Notes: generated by a model not told the origin, from the sequence alone. A DNA stretch of 51,526 bases from Vibrio penaeicida (GCF_002933855.1 NZ_BFAQ01000033.1:1-51526), one strand, 5' to 3'. Shown: positions 1 to 9,043, counted from the first letter of the stretch. Translations and numbers: made by a program.

Positions 1-49
1 CTTACTACGATTGGTATAATTAAGCCTTGTCTTTTTCGCCCATGCCTAA

Positions 50-793
50 CTACACAGAAAGAACGCGCGATACTGCAGCTTGCACTTCTTGTGCGGAAGC
101 GTTTCGGTTTAGGGTGAAGGACACATATTGATCCCCACGAAGGCTCATTGCGCGGTCAACTTCCGCTAAACAATGAACTACGTTGCCGTCTAGAATAAAT
201 GAAAGTTCGATCTCTTTGCTGGTCACAAATCCATTGTTGCGAAATTCAATTTCCTGATAACAACCGGAGTGCGACTGGAATGTGTTCGCGCGTAAATGAC
301 CTTTTTCAACGTCTGCTTTTACCATCGTAAACCCTGCTGATTCAATAGCAGATATCACGCTAGACACGACTGGAAGAGGTTTCACTTCCACAAGATCTCG
401 GTCTTTAGGGTCGATAGCAAAATCAATATCCAACGTTGTTTCAACCCAAACATGACATAGGTTGTTTAGTGCATTCAACGCAGTCACTGGCGTTTCGTCG
501 TGAAGCTTAAGTTCAAAATTGACTTGTTTCTCTTCACCCGGGCCAATAACAAAAGGCTCCACCGCTTGGAGATGCCCCAACACAAATGATGGGTAGCTTG
601 TGCCGCTGTCTGATTCCACTTTTACTTGTGTGCAAAGTTTCAGTTTTATCGCATCAATTTGTTGCTCAACATCACCGCCTTGAATATGAACGGTCCCTTC
701 TAACGTTTCACCTTGAGAAAGGCTCATGTTGTGCAACACCGTATCCACTTTCGCTGCACCAATACCTAATGACGCCTTTAACTTTCCAAACAT
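50..793 (-). CDS. Spo0M-like (SpoOM family) protein
   Basis: A 247-residue soluble protein with no signal peptide or membrane segment. The opening MFGKLKASLGIGAAKVDT and the following beta-rich text (TLEGTVHIQGGDVEQQIDAI) are typical of the SpoOM/Spo0M family, whose members have an arrestin-like fold. The name comes from a Bacillus sporulation-control protein, but the family is common in non-sporulating bacteria and its role there is unknown. The ATG start is preceded by AAGGA at a good distance. It is followed at lower coordinates by the window edge, so any operon partner on that side cannot be seen. Family assignment is solid; function is not known. Confidence 0.85.
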   Translation of the reverse strand: MFGKLKASLGIGAAKVDTVLHNMSLSQGETLEGTVHIQGGDVEQQIDAIKLKLCTQVKVESDSGTSYPSFVLGHLQAVEPFVIGPGEEKQVNFELKLHDETPVTALNALNNLCHVWVETTLDIDFAIDPKDRDLVEVKPLPVVSSVISAIESAGFTMVKADVEKGHLRANTFQSHSGCYQEIEFRNNGFVTSKEIELSFILDGNVVHCLAEVDRAMSLRGDQYVSFTLNRNASAQEVQAAVSRVLSV

Positions 794-887
794 CTGTATT
801 CCTTATTATGTGTTGAGACAAAGATTAGATATGGGTTGTGGCGCGTAGATTCAAGCATTGAGTGAGCGAAAGGGCAAGCTTAAGCAA

Positions 888-1325
888 TTATGCGATCTTT
901 TCGAGATACCAAACTCCGTGGCAAGGACCATTGTTCAGATTCCATTTCCCTTGAATTTTGTCGCTCGTGACCTTGCCAGAAAATCGATAATCCCATTGGC
1001 TATGGCTTGCATACAATGTCAGATCTTTGTTGTCTGATACCCAGCCTTTGAGCGGTGTTCCGTTGTATGTGAGAACAAAGGTGACCAGCCCATCAACCAC
1101 TTCGCCTTCTATTGTTGTTGGCTCGCATAAGCTGCTGTTCGATTCGTTGATCCGACGCCCTACCCATTTCCCATCAAATTCACTCGATACACTAAAATCA
1201 GGCGCTTCAGGCAATTTAGGAAACGAATCTGGGTTACTTGATGCAAACCAATCAAGTTTGCTCCCCACCAGCAGAAAAGCCACAAAGGAAAAAGTCAGTG
1301 TATACGCCGCTATTTTTTTCATCAT
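888..1325 (-). CDS. small exported or membrane-anchored protein of unknown function
   Basis: A 145-residue protein. Residues 4-22 (KIAAYTLTFSFVAFLLVGS) form one hydrophobic segment, either a signal peptide or an N-terminal anchor. The rest (about 50-145) is a small beta-rich domain with two cysteines (in SSLCEP and NGPCHGV) that could form a disulfide in the periplasm, and it contains repeated G-K-W turns (DGKWVG, QGKWNL). I do not recognise the family. Two ATG codons stand in a row at the start and no clear Shine-Dalgarno sequence is visible. It lies 94 bases upstream of the Spo0M-like gene on the same strand. Confidence 0.65.
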   Translation of the reverse strand: MMKKIAAYTLTFSFVAFLLVGSKLDWFASSNPDSFPKLPEAPDFSVSSEFDGKWVGRRINESNSSLCEPTTIEGEVVDGLVTFVLTYNGTPLKGWVSDNKDLTLYASHSQWDYRFSGKVTSDKIQGKWNLNNGPCHGVWYLEKIA

Positions 1326-1566
1326 TCAGTGCAACCAAGAAGTAGTAACTAAATGAATTATATGGAATAAAAAACGGAATTGGGTAAATCCATATAAACC
1401 TTGCGATTCGCTTCTCAGTAGGAAATGGCCAGCAAAATCACTCTTTAAAATAGAGAAGGAGCTAAAGCTCTGAATCCTGCATATTGAGCGTGTTTTTATT
1501 TACATCTATCAATAACGTTAATACCTGCGAAATTGGTTTTGCTGGGTTTTCGTGTGACAAAACGCC
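1326..1566. other. intergenic region, nothing recognised
   Basis: About 240 bases between the small exported protein and the acyltransferase gene, both on the minus strand. It should hold the promoter of the exported protein. I see no convincing hairpin terminator or coding trace. Confidence 0.4.
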
Positions 1567-2580
1567 TCAATGATTACGGGGTTGAAAACGGCGAGAAATA
1601 GGTGCAGACAAGATATAAGGAATACGAAACGCCTCAATGACTTTGTGCGCAATTAAAGGAGCCAATGTGGCCACTGCCATACCAACAATCAAATGCACCG
1701 GTGCAGACTCAATACCCATCCCTTTTGTTAACACCACTCTCACGCCACTGCCGGCCAATATATGCATAACATAAATCGACATCGACGCTACTCCTAGCGT
1801 TTTCAAAAACCCAAAGGATCCTTTAGATATCGTGATGGATAGTGACGTGACAAACGCTATCGAGCAAATAGCAACAATCAGTGATTCTGCCCCTCTCTGA
1901 CTGTAATCCATACCCCATAAGCCGTGATACACCCACTGAATAAAGGCAAATAAAATTAACGTAACGCCCAGTGCCGCACCAGATTTAAAGAAGCGATCTA
2001 AAGCGTACTGAGTGAAGATTATTCCTAAAAAGAAGAACACTAGATTTTGAGTTAAGAAGTTAATAAGAGTGACGTCTGGCAAAAATGAAGCAAATACATA
2101 CAGCAATACCGTGACGACAAAAAGCCCCATCCCCAACGCTTTAGAGCCGATGGAATACACGACAGAGCTGACTAGAAACACAAAGAAAAGCGCATACAAG
2201 AACCAAAACTGGGCTCTTGGCTCCCAAAGCAACGCAAATACATCACTGAAAGACACATTCCCGTTAGTGTAGTTCGATAAAACGGCTTCAATACTGCCTT
2301 GCAATAAAGACCACAAAACGTACGGGTAGAAAATGGTGTCCACCTTGCTGAACATCAGTTTCTTAGCACCTCGCTTGGAAAACGAACGGTAAAAAAACAA
2401 CCCTGACAAAAAGAAAAATAGCGGCATGTGAAAGCTATAAACCACGCTGTCTGCCATATGGTAAAACGCAGTAGGCATATCTATATTGGCGTTGAACAAC
2501 CCTCTCGCCACATGCCCATACACTACAAGTAGAATACCTATACCTTTTGCGTAATCGACCCAATCCGTTCTATTTTCCAC
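1567..2580 (-). CDS. acyltransferase family 3 membrane protein
   Basis: A 337-residue integral membrane protein with about ten hydrophobic segments. The N-terminus WVDYAKGIGILLVVYGH, with its conserved histidine, and the later SFHMPLFFFLSGLFF are hallmarks of the acyltransferase 3 family (OatA, NolL and WecH relatives). Members move acetyl or other acyl groups onto cell-surface sugars or small molecules. The length is normal for a protein with only the membrane domain. No polysaccharide or lipid-modification genes lie nearby, so the acceptor cannot be told. It appears to be monocistronic, with a long untranslated stretch upstream. Confidence 0.85.
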   Translation of the reverse strand: MENRTDWVDYAKGIGILLVVYGHVARGLFNANIDMPTAFYHMADSVVYSFHMPLFFFLSGLFFYRSFSKRGAKKLMFSKVDTIFYPYVLWSLLQGSIEAVLSNYTNGNVSFSDVFALLWEPRAQFWFLYALFFVFLVSSVVYSIGSKALGMGLFVVTVLLYVFASFLPDVTLINFLTQNLVFFFLGIIFTQYALDRFFKSGAALGVTLILFAFIQWVYHGLWGMDYSQRGAESLIVAICSIAFVTSLSITISKGSFGFLKTLGVASMSIYVMHILAGSGVRVVLTKGMGIESAPVHLIVGMAVATLAPLIAHKVIEAFRIPYILSAPISRRFQPRNH

Positions 2581-2966
2581 GTCCTACCCTATTTTGTTTT
2601 TGCTTATTGGCTGAGTTACGACGATCTGTTAAAGCTCGCCAAAATCCCTCAAATAATGCCTTAAACGCATGACTCTTATTTGAGACGACTTGACCTTTTC
2701 CTTACAGCTCATAACAGTAAAACTACAGAAACAAAACAAAAGTAAATATTTTCAACAACTTAAATAGGTGACACTTGTAGCCATTGCAGCATTAGCTCAA
2801 CGGGATTTGAACCAGCTTCACAGCCTGAAGTTTCAGTATTCGCGTTAAATTGGATACCTAAAGAGCTCGGCTGGTTCTTAAATTGGGGAGGGGTATGTTT
2901 AACAACCTCGATACAGAGGGGGGTTACTATTTCAATTTAGCTTGCCTCTTAAAATAACGATAAAAC
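2581..2966. other. intergenic region, nothing recognised
   Basis: About 390 bases between two minus-strand genes. It must contain the promoter of the acyltransferase. I see no tRNA, strong terminator or coding trace. Confidence 0.4.
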
Positions 2967-3473
2967 TTAACTCGTTAACGTTTTCATAAGCCGAATATCA
3001 ATGATGGTTTCTCCGTCGTATTCCGTTTTTTCGAATTCACCAGTTTCAACAAAACCAAGCTTTTGATAGAACTTCATTGCCGATTGGTTACTGTCTAGAA
3101 CGTAAAGAGAGATACGTTTGATAGCCTCTGCTTTTACCACTTGATTAAACGCATTCATCAACTGTGTTCCGACACCTTGTCGGTATAGATAAGGGGAAAG
3201 GTAGAGCTTGCTTAATTCGATAACGTCCGAATGGGTGGGATTGATGTAGTAGGATAAAAAGCCGACCACTTGCTGGTCACGCTCAGCAACAATAACGCAT
3301 TCACTTTCCGTTTGAATAATGCTTCTCCATTCTTTTCTTCTCACATCAAGGGTATAACCCGATATGTACCCTTGAGGCATTAAGCCTTCAAACGCCACGC
3401 CCCAAGAATCCACATGTATTTGGGCAATTTGGTTTATATCTTTTAATAATGCGGATCTTATCTCTACAGTCAT
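2967..3473 (-). CDS. GNAT family N-acetyltransferase
   Basis: A 168-residue cytoplasmic protein with the GNAT fold. The acetyl-CoA-binding motif A is seen as LSPYLYRQGVGTQLMNAF (R/Q-x-x-G-x-G/A pattern), preceded by the beta-4 strand VIELSKLYL. The C-terminal YVLDSNQSAMKFYQKLGFVETG is the usual motif B region. The family transfers an acetyl group from acetyl-CoA to an amine of a small molecule or protein; the substrate cannot be read from the sequence. GAG lies a few bases before the ATG. It stands alone between two intergenic gaps. Confidence 0.9.
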   Translation of the reverse strand: MTVEIRSALLKDINQIAQIHVDSWGVAFEGLMPQGYISGYTLDVRRKEWRSIIQTESECVIVAERDQQVVGFLSYYINPTHSDVIELSKLYLSPYLYRQGVGTQLMNAFNQVVKAEAIKRISLYVLDSNQSAMKFYQKLGFVETGEFEKTEYDGETIIDIRLMKTLTS

Positions 3474-3649
3474 TGTGTTTTCTCAGTACTTCTTTTTCTT
3501 AAAACTTACCTGTTTACTCACCAAATAAGCTGGTAAACCTTAACAGAATAATTCATGCAAACTGAGGGGATTAGCATGAAGTGGCACGCATTTTCCCCGT
3601 ATTTCTTACACGCTAAATCAGCAACTTTTTGGGTTAACCAGAGCTCGGG

Positions 3650-4096
3650 TTAGATCCAACGCCTCACAGAATTTCGATATAGGCTGTATTCTTCACCAAA
3701 TTTCTTGACCATTTCTCGCTCTTCATAAGCGATATACCACCGATCCGAAACAACCACATAGAACACAACCAACACAAAAGATGAGATGGCCGCGCCGAAT
3801 AAAACAGCAAATCCAAATAACGCAATGGAGAACCCAAGGTACATAGGGTTTCGGGTGAATTTGAATGCGCCCGTTGTTACCAGCTTTCCCGGTTCATCAA
3901 ACGTCATTATGTTGGTTCCAACTTTGCGAAACAAAGCGCTACTTCTACCCGCGAGGGCAATACCAAAAGCAACAAACAATAAACCTAGAAATGAATAAGG
4001 CATGGCGATTAAGTGAGGTGAATTTGAGTACCAACAAACAGCACCCATCGCGAAAACCGTCAGCACAAATAAATAGGGGGGAAGTAGCTTTTTCAT
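3650..4096 (-). CDS. isoprenylcysteine carboxyl methyltransferase (ICMT/PEMT)-like membrane protein
   Basis: A 148-residue protein with about four membrane segments. The C-terminal half has GAFKFTRNPMYLGFSIALFG and later YIAYEERE...FGEEYSLYRNSVRRWI; the RNPMYxG and E-E-R motifs mark the S-adenosylmethionine site of the ICMT/PEMT family. The bacterial substrates are mostly unknown. AGGATACGCAG precedes the ATG. It lies 65 bases downstream of a Crp/Fnr regulator gene on the same strand, so the regulator may control or be cotranscribed with it. Confidence 0.85.
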   Translation of the reverse strand: MKKLLPPYLFVLTVFAMGAVCWYSNSPHLIAMPYSFLGLLFVAFGIALAGRSSALFRKVGTNIMTFDEPGKLVTTGAFKFTRNPMYLGFSIALFGFAVLFGAAISSFVLVVFYVVVSDRWYIAYEEREMVKKFGEEYSLYRNSVRRWI

Positions 4097-4161
4097 CTGC
4101 GTATCCTAAAAATTCAATGAGGAGTTGCAGTCTACTTGTTAGAAAAGTGGCAAGCCTTAAC

Positions 4162-4749
4162 TTATGTTAAGCCCAATTCTCTGCGGATCCGTGAAAGCGT
4201 CACGTCCGTAATACCTAGGTACATAGCAACATGACGTAATGGAATAAGATGGCTTTCTTCCGAAAACTCGCTTAGGAAGTTTTGGTAGCGTGTTTTAGCA
4301 TCCAATAGCAAAAATTCCGCCTCTCGACGTTCTTTCTTCAGAACCAATTGCTCATAGATTTTTCTTACAAAGGCGTTCCAATAGGGATGTTTTTCCGACA
4401 AAGATACAAGGGAAGAATAAGGGATAGAGGCTAGGCTGCATGGTGTGATGGTTTCAGCGTAAAAAGGGCTTGGGGCATTCGCGACCAACGAGCTAACACT
4501 AGTAAATGCGCCGCCCGCTTTCACTAGGGATTTATTTCGCTCCACCCCTTCCAAATCGAGATAATAATAACGACCAACACCCTGCAGTAAAAAATGTACA
4601 TCCGTAACGTTATCACCCACCGAAAAAATCGACTGTTTCTCTTGGTAATCAGCAAAGGAAAACTGCTGAAGATCATGGGTGTCGTACTGAATATTCGGCA
4701 CGACTCGCTCCAGAAAGTGTTTTAATCGCTGTTCAGATGAATCGTTCAT
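4162..4749 (-). CDS. Crp/Fnr-family transcriptional regulator
   Basis: A 195-residue protein with an N-terminal cyclic-nucleotide-binding-type beta roll (about 25-115, VGDNVTDVHFLLQGVGRYYYLD) and a C-terminal helix-turn-helix (IPLRHVAMYLGITDVTLSRIRRELG). This short form, with a simple HTH ending near the C-terminus, is the common 'cAMP-binding' Crp-like type found next to single target genes. There is no cysteine cluster as in Fnr, so an iron-sulfur sensor is unlikely. The effector is unknown. The neighbouring methyltransferase-like gene downstream is a candidate target. Confidence 0.85.
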   Translation of the reverse strand: MNDSSEQRLKHFLERVVPNIQYDTHDLQQFSFADYQEKQSIFSVGDNVTDVHFLLQGVGRYYYLDLEGVERNKSLVKAGGAFTSVSSLVANAPSPFYAETITPCSLASIPYSSLVSLSEKHPYWNAFVRKIYEQLVLKKERREAEFLLLDAKTRYQNFLSEFSEESHLIPLRHVAMYLGITDVTLSRIRRELGLT

Positions 4750-4813
4750 TTTCCCTACTGCCTTAAATTCCGTATGACGGATAGGATATGTATAACGAAG
4801 AGGCTATGTCTAT

Positions 4814-6304
4814 CTACCATTCTAACGGCAGATCCGAAATCCAGATATCGCCCAGCTCACACCAGCCAAACCCGTTCACTTGTGTATTCTTAATGTTTTT
4901 AGAAACCGCTAAACTGAACGATTCTTGCTTCAATTCCACCACCATTCCGAGTGCTTTTGCTTTGGCTTTTAGCGCTTCTAACTCTTCCAGTGCTTCGGCA
5001 TGATTTGCTTGCGAACGTATTCCGTCAATATCGTTCTGAAAACAATCTAAGCGAAATGGGTATAAACAGAAGAAAGACAACCACGAAATAAACGTATCGT
5101 TCTCATCAATAATGCTGCAAAAAGCCTGTTCGAAATCTTGGTGGTAATGCCCATATGGAACAACTTCAACTGTGTGATTTTCACCGTTTGTGTTTAAAAC
5201 AGCAAAACTTAGCGCTTGGCATTCCGATGTATCTTCGCTGCTGATTTTCGAACCTTCACTGAAGAGTCGGTCTTCCGAGGTGTTTTTAACTTTTAAAAAT
5301 GTAGACGGTTTTTGGCTTTCAATGGATTGGGTTTGATCAGGCATTTGTAGGCACACTTGGTTTACTGCGCAGCTTTTGCTTTTCGCCCAATCTGGATAAA
5401 CCCACAACTCTACTCGTTTCAGTATGGCTGTGCTGTGACTGTATCGGTCATTCCGACCAAGCCTAAGCATTTTCGATGAAAATACATCAAGAGAAAAAGC
5501 GCCAGACCCTACCAAGCGTTCACTGGAAGGCAGCTTAAATATTGATGCTTCCGCTCGTGAAAGCAACCGAGGTAAATGCCAATCTGCCTCACTCAGCGTG
5601 ATTTCTATTAGCTCGTTCGATGTCGCCTTCACACTCGCTATGTGCCGATACAAACGCGCCCAATATTGAGTTGAAACGAGAGCTTGCAAACATGTCACCA
5701 CATCTTGAGCACTCAGCAAACTTCCATCATGAAAATGTACACCGCTGCGAACTTGAAAATGCCAGCATGTTGCGCTGGAATTGCTACGCCATTGATAGGC
5801 AAGGTCACCTTCTAACTTGCCGTTGTGGGTAGACGTTAATCGCTGGCAGATTTGAGTCACCAAAAAACGTTCCGTACGGCGCAAAGAACTGAACGGGTGT
5901 AACCTTTCTAGCTCTCGATGAAAAGGGATATAAGCGATGCGTTGAATGGCTTCTTGCGATTGCGCTAGGTAAGCTTCCAGCTCTTTTTGAGGATCTCTGC
6001 CCCCGAAAGACAGCACATTAAGAAGCTGCTCTACGTTACCGGAATCAGCCAAAGGAGTCGCAATTTCATAACACGCTTCTATCGGTTCAATAAGGCAAGA
6101 TAGCTGCGCTTTTTTGTTTCGACCAGATTGCGCTGCCCACTCGATCCACCTTGCCGCCACCATTTTTTTCAACAGCGTTTGAACGTGCCGCTCACTGACG
6201 TGCAAGAGAGCCGCCAGTTCACTTATCTGACATTCCGACACTCCAGGACCATAAGTGCTAAATAGCCGTTCGTAGATATCGAGTTTGCGTTTAAGGTTTT
6301 CCAT
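4814..6304 (-). CDS. SgrR-family transcriptional regulator
   Basis: A 496-residue cytoplasmic protein. Residues 1-110 form a winged-helix N-terminal domain (LLHVSERHVQTLLKKMVAARWIEW), and about 140-496 resemble a periplasmic solute-binding protein (YQWRSNSSATCWHFQVRSGVHFHDGSLLSAQDVV). This arrangement is SgrR, which in E. coli senses sugar-phosphate stress and activates sgrS. E. coli SgrR is somewhat longer (about 550 residues). No SgrS-like RNA or sugar exporter gene is evident beside it. It begins 27 bases after the Gfo/Idh oxidoreductase stop codon on the same strand, so the two are probably cotranscribed. Confidence 0.88.
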   Translation of the reverse strand: MENLKRKLDIYERLFSTYGPGVSECQISELAALLHVSERHVQTLLKKMVAARWIEWAAQSGRNKKAQLSCLIEPIEACYEIATPLADSGNVEQLLNVLSFGGRDPQKELEAYLAQSQEAIQRIAYIPFHRELERLHPFSSLRRTERFLVTQICQRLTSTHNGKLEGDLAYQWRSNSSATCWHFQVRSGVHFHDGSLLSAQDVVTCLQALVSTQYWARLYRHIASVKATSNELIEITLSEADWHLPRLLSRAEASIFKLPSSERLVGSGAFSLDVFSSKMLRLGRNDRYSHSTAILKRVELWVYPDWAKSKSCAVNQVCLQMPDQTQSIESQKPSTFLKVKNTSEDRLFSEGSKISSEDTSECQALSFAVLNTNGENHTVEVVPYGHYHQDFEQAFCSIIDENDTFISWLSFFCLYPFRLDCFQNDIDGIRSQANHAEALEELEALKAKAKALGMVVELKQESFSLAVSKNIKNTQVNGFGWCELGDIWISDLPLEW

Positions 6305-6331
6305 TCCATCTTTTTCTTTGTATTACAGGCT

Positions 6332-7336
6332 TCATCTCTGCGTTAAGTGCGCGTAACCCGCGTCTACTAAACCATGATCCATAATCGACAGAACCTGCTC
6401 GGTCACGTGTGGTTTTAAAATCGCAGACTCCATCATTCCATCTAACAAGAGCTGTGAAAAGTGTTCTATCTCGTATTCAAACCCATTCCCTTTTATAGGG
6501 TGGTCTATAGAAAAACGCTCATTTTGAGTTTCGATACTGATATGGCTCGGGTTCCACCATTTGTCGTGAATGGTAATAGTCACATTCCTGCCTTTTAATA
6601 CCGCATCACGGGGTAGATTTTTTACAATGGAAGCAGAGATCATCCCGCTTATCGCACCATCAAATTGGAAGAGTGCATCTTCATCCACTTTGGACTGCGC
6701 AAAAGAGGTAAACATTTTAACGGCTGGTGCGGAAATCTTAACATTGAGTGTGTCACACAAGTCGCAGAACAGCCATAAACCGTAAACGCCTACATCCAAT
6801 GTCGTCCCACCCGCCAGCTCGTGATTGAAAATGAACAAGTCTGGATCAAAATCGTGCTCATTACCAAAACCCGCTTCTATCGAAGTAAGTTGAATTTGGT
6901 TATCTACTAGATAGTTCTTCAACTCTTGGTATGCGGGAAACGCCACCGTTTTCATGGCTTCTAATAGCAAAACGCCCTGTTGTTTTGCTAATGCGCTCAT
7001 GGCAAGCCAATCTGCCACATTCGTAAAAGCCGGTTTTTCCACTAGGACATGTTTTCTATGTTTAAGGAACAATTCTGTTAAAGGTTGATGGTAGGGGTGG
7101 ACCGTCGCCACATAAATGGCTTGTACGTTCGGATCTTTTGCTAACGCTTCGTAGCTGCCATAACATGTATCACAACCATATTTCTCTCCAAAGCCTTGAG
7201 CTCGATTTTGGTCTCTGGCTGCCACTGCATACAGTTCTGCATTATCACAATGCTGTGTTAAGGCGGTAGCAAAGCGCGTCGCGATATTTCCTAACCCTGC
7301 AATGCCCCATTTTATCTTAATGTCTGATGCGCTCAT
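6332..7336 (-). CDS. Gfo/Idh/MocA-family NAD(P)-dependent oxidoreductase
   Basis: A 334-residue cytoplasmic enzyme. The N-terminal Rossmann fold shows KWGIAGLGNIATRFATAL (GxGxxA pattern) and the family motif HVLVEKPAFTN with the EKP lysine. The C-terminal substrate domain carries TTLDVGVYGLWLF, where Asp and Tyr stand in the usual D-xGxY pattern. Members oxidise sugars, inositols or trans-dihydrodiols. ACGGAG precedes the ATG at a good distance. The gene leads a probable two-gene operon with the SgrR-type regulator, which suggests control by, or a role in, sugar or sugar-phosphate metabolism; this is inference. Confidence 0.88.
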   Translation of the reverse strand: MSASDIKIKWGIAGLGNIATRFATALTQHCDNAELYAVAARDQNRAQGFGEKYGCDTCYGSYEALAKDPNVQAIYVATVHPYHQPLTELFLKHRKHVLVEKPAFTNVADWLAMSALAKQQGVLLLEAMKTVAFPAYQELKNYLVDNQIQLTSIEAGFGNEHDFDPDLFIFNHELAGGTTLDVGVYGLWLFCDLCDTLNVKISAPAVKMFTSFAQSKVDEDALFQFDGAISGMISASIVKNLPRDAVLKGRNVTITIHDKWWNPSHISIETQNERFSIDHPIKGNGFEYEIEHFSQLLLDGMMESAILKPHVTEQVLSIMDHGLVDAGYAHLTQR

Positions 7337-7451
7337 TGTTTAACTCCGTTAGTATAATGCGCAGCAGTGTAGCGAGAGACAACGCTATTTAATATGGAAC
7401 AAAGCCGCTGACTTGTTCTGTGTTTTTCTCTCAGAAATGTTTTCCAACAAA

Positions 7452-7480
7452 AAAGCAGCGTATTCAAAATACGCTGCTTT
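7452..7480 (-). terminator. rho-independent terminator of the small lipoprotein gene
   Basis: A perfect 13-bp stem (AAAGCAGCGTATT paired with AATACGCTGCTTT) with a CAA loop. Read on the minus strand it is followed by a T-rich run (GCTTTTTTG). It starts 28 bases after the stop codon of the lipoprotein gene. Confidence 0.85.
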
Positions 7481-7507
7481 ATGATAATCCAATTGAAAAC
7501 GAGCCTG

Positions 7508-7642
7508 TTATTCAGTCGCTTCGTGGATGGTTTCTTTTGTCTCTTTCCAAATCTCGGACGAATCGTCTTTAACGCCTTCCCACGTTTTGGCACAGCCGCC
7601 AAGTACAAAACTCATGGCGACAATCAAAAAAGACATTCTCAT
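7508..7642 (-). CDS. 44-residue entericidin-like lipoprotein
   Basis: A short gene read directly from the sequence. The product begins MRMSFLIVAMSFVLGGCAK, a signal peptide with the lipobox LGGC (Cys17), and continues with a charged helix (WEGVKDDSSEIWKETKET). This is the look of EcnA/EcnB-type small lipoproteins and similar Vibrio peptides, anchored by lipid at the cysteine. The real start could be Met1 or Met3. A strong terminator follows at once, supporting an independent transcription unit. The role is unknown; entericidins have been linked to stationary-phase lysis in enterobacteria, but similarity is only general here. Confidence 0.7.
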   Translation of the reverse strand: MRMSFLIVAMSFVLGGCAKTWEGVKDDSSEIWKETKETIHEATE

Positions 7643-7786
7643 AATGTAAACCCTTGCTCGTTAATATCTTGTTGTGGATTCTAACAAAGAAGGAAAAGCA
7701 ATGCCTACTCTGCGATTCAATTGATATTGGTTTGCTTAGCAATGAGAATGTTTTGGCTGTTATTCAATAGCCTACTGCCAGAAACA

Positions 7787-8182
7787 TTAGTCTGCGGCTA
7801 TTGCTTCTATTTCAAATAGCAGCTCAGGCAGCGCAAGTCGGGTAACACCTAATAGCGTCATCGGGGGCGCTGCGTTTACTGGCCCCATTCGCATTCCGAG
7901 AATATCGAAATGTTTCATCGCTTCATCCACATCAGTGGTATAGACGCGCAGTTGAGTAATATTTTCAAGCCCCATATCTGCTGCTTTTAGTACCGTTTCA
8001 AGGTTATCCATTGCCAATGCGATCTGATTCCGCATATCCCCAATGTGTTGCGGCGCACCTTCTGCATCCACGGCGGTTTGTCCTGCACAATTTAGCTGAC
8101 GGGCTACGCCCTCAATAATTTCCGCTTGGCTGTAACCAAAATTCAGAGACCAATTCCATGGGTTAACGGCTGTTCTTTTCAT
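7787..8182 (-). CDS. RidA/YjgF/UK114-family protein
   Basis: A 131-residue protein starting at MKRTAVNPWNW (GAATAG just upstream); an in-frame ATG 60 bases further up is less likely. The RidA fold is seen in FNxGYSQAEII, LNCAGQTAVDAEG and the C-terminal LPELLFEIEAIA. RidA enzymes hydrolyse reactive enamines and imines. The active-site arginine normally found in the PxR segment before the last strand appears as methionine (PPMTLLGVTR), so deaminase activity is doubtful and this is likely one of the Rid2-7 groups. It is divergent from the WYL regulator gene. Confidence 0.88.
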   Translation of the reverse strand: MKRTAVNPWNWSLNFGYSQAEIIEGVARQLNCAGQTAVDAEGAPQHIGDMRNQIALAMDNLETVLKAADMGLENITQLRVYTTDVDEAMKHFDILGMRMGPVNAAPPMTLLGVTRLALPELLFEIEAIAAD

Positions 8183-8359
8183 CACTTCTATTCCTATTTT
8201 GGGTGAGTGGAATAGAGCATAACGACACCCTACTGACAGCATGGTGTCAGTAGGGTTAATTTAATATACTCACCTACCCAAGGGTGCATTACTGAGCTAA
8301 TTCCTCAAGGCAAAGTTCAATGATCGCGATAAAGACTATTTCTACGCAGGAGCAAAAGA

Positions 8360-9043
8360 ATGAGACGAGCAGATAGGCTATTAAAAATGGCTCATTATCT
8401 TAGAAGCCGCCATCGCGCCGTCACTGCACAGCAAATTGCTGAGGAATTTCAAATCTGTACTCGCACTGTTTACCGAGACATTCAAGATCTGGTCACGTCG
8501 GGCGCACCGATTTATGGCGAAGCGGGTGTGGGGTACATCATCGATAAGAAATACTACCTGCCCCCTGTTACCTTTGATATTGATGAGCTGGAAGCGATTG
8601 GTCTTGGCATCAGTATGGTACGTCAATGGACCGATGATCCCTTTGCATTGAAAGCGACGAGCGCTCTTGAAAAAATTCAGGCGATCTTACCGGCTCAGCT
8701 TCAAGGCGAATATCAACAAATCACCACCTACTCCATGCCAAGTGAAGCGATTCTCCCGTGGAGCATCAGTTTCTCCGACCTCCGCGAGTGCATACGCGAA
8801 AAACGAAAAATCGACATCCACTACTGCGACGATAACAAAAAAACAACTTCCCGAACGCTACGCCCGCTTGCGCTTATATTTTTTAGCCCCGTTTGGCTAT
8901 TGGTTAGCTGGTGCGAAAAAAGGAAAGACTTCCGCCATTTCCGCCTCGATCGCATTCAATCTATGGTGTTAAGTGATGAATATTTTGAAGATGAAGAGGA
9001 TAAAAATTTCACGGCGTACCAAATACAAGATCAGCGTTGCTAA
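8360..9043 (+). CDS. YafY-type HTH/WYL-domain transcriptional regulator
   Basis: A 227-residue protein. The first 60 residues are a DeoR-like winged helix (ADRLLKMAHYLRSRHRAVTAQ and FQICTRTVYRDIQDL). The C-terminal part holds the WYL domain (FFSPVWLLVSWCEKRKDFRHFRLDRIQ), which binds small ligands or nucleic acid. AGGAG lies seven bases before the ATG. It is divergent from the RidA-family gene, with a 177-base shared promoter region, and is a natural candidate regulator of that gene. The importer cassette starts 449 bases downstream and is probably separate. Confidence 0.88.
   Translation: MRRADRLLKMAHYLRSRHRAVTAQQIAEEFQICTRTVYRDIQDLVTSGAPIYGEAGVGYIIDKKYYLPPVTFDIDELEAIGLGISMVRQWTDDPFALKATSALEKIQAILPAQLQGEYQQITTYSMPSEAILPWSISFSDLRECIREKRKIDIHYCDDNKKTTSRTLRPLALIFFSPVWLLVSWCEKRKDFRHFRLDRIQSMVLSDEYFEDEEDKNFTAYQIQDQRC

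Noticed and set aside
2770..2860. A tRNA-like look in the gap before the GNAT gene
   Set aside because: No cloverleaf with a proper acceptor stem and T-loop could be drawn.
7333..7608. A 91-codon minus-strand reading frame over the lipoprotein gene and the terminator
   Set aside because: It is out of frame with the lipoprotein gene, crosses a strong terminator and has a basic, low-quality translation.
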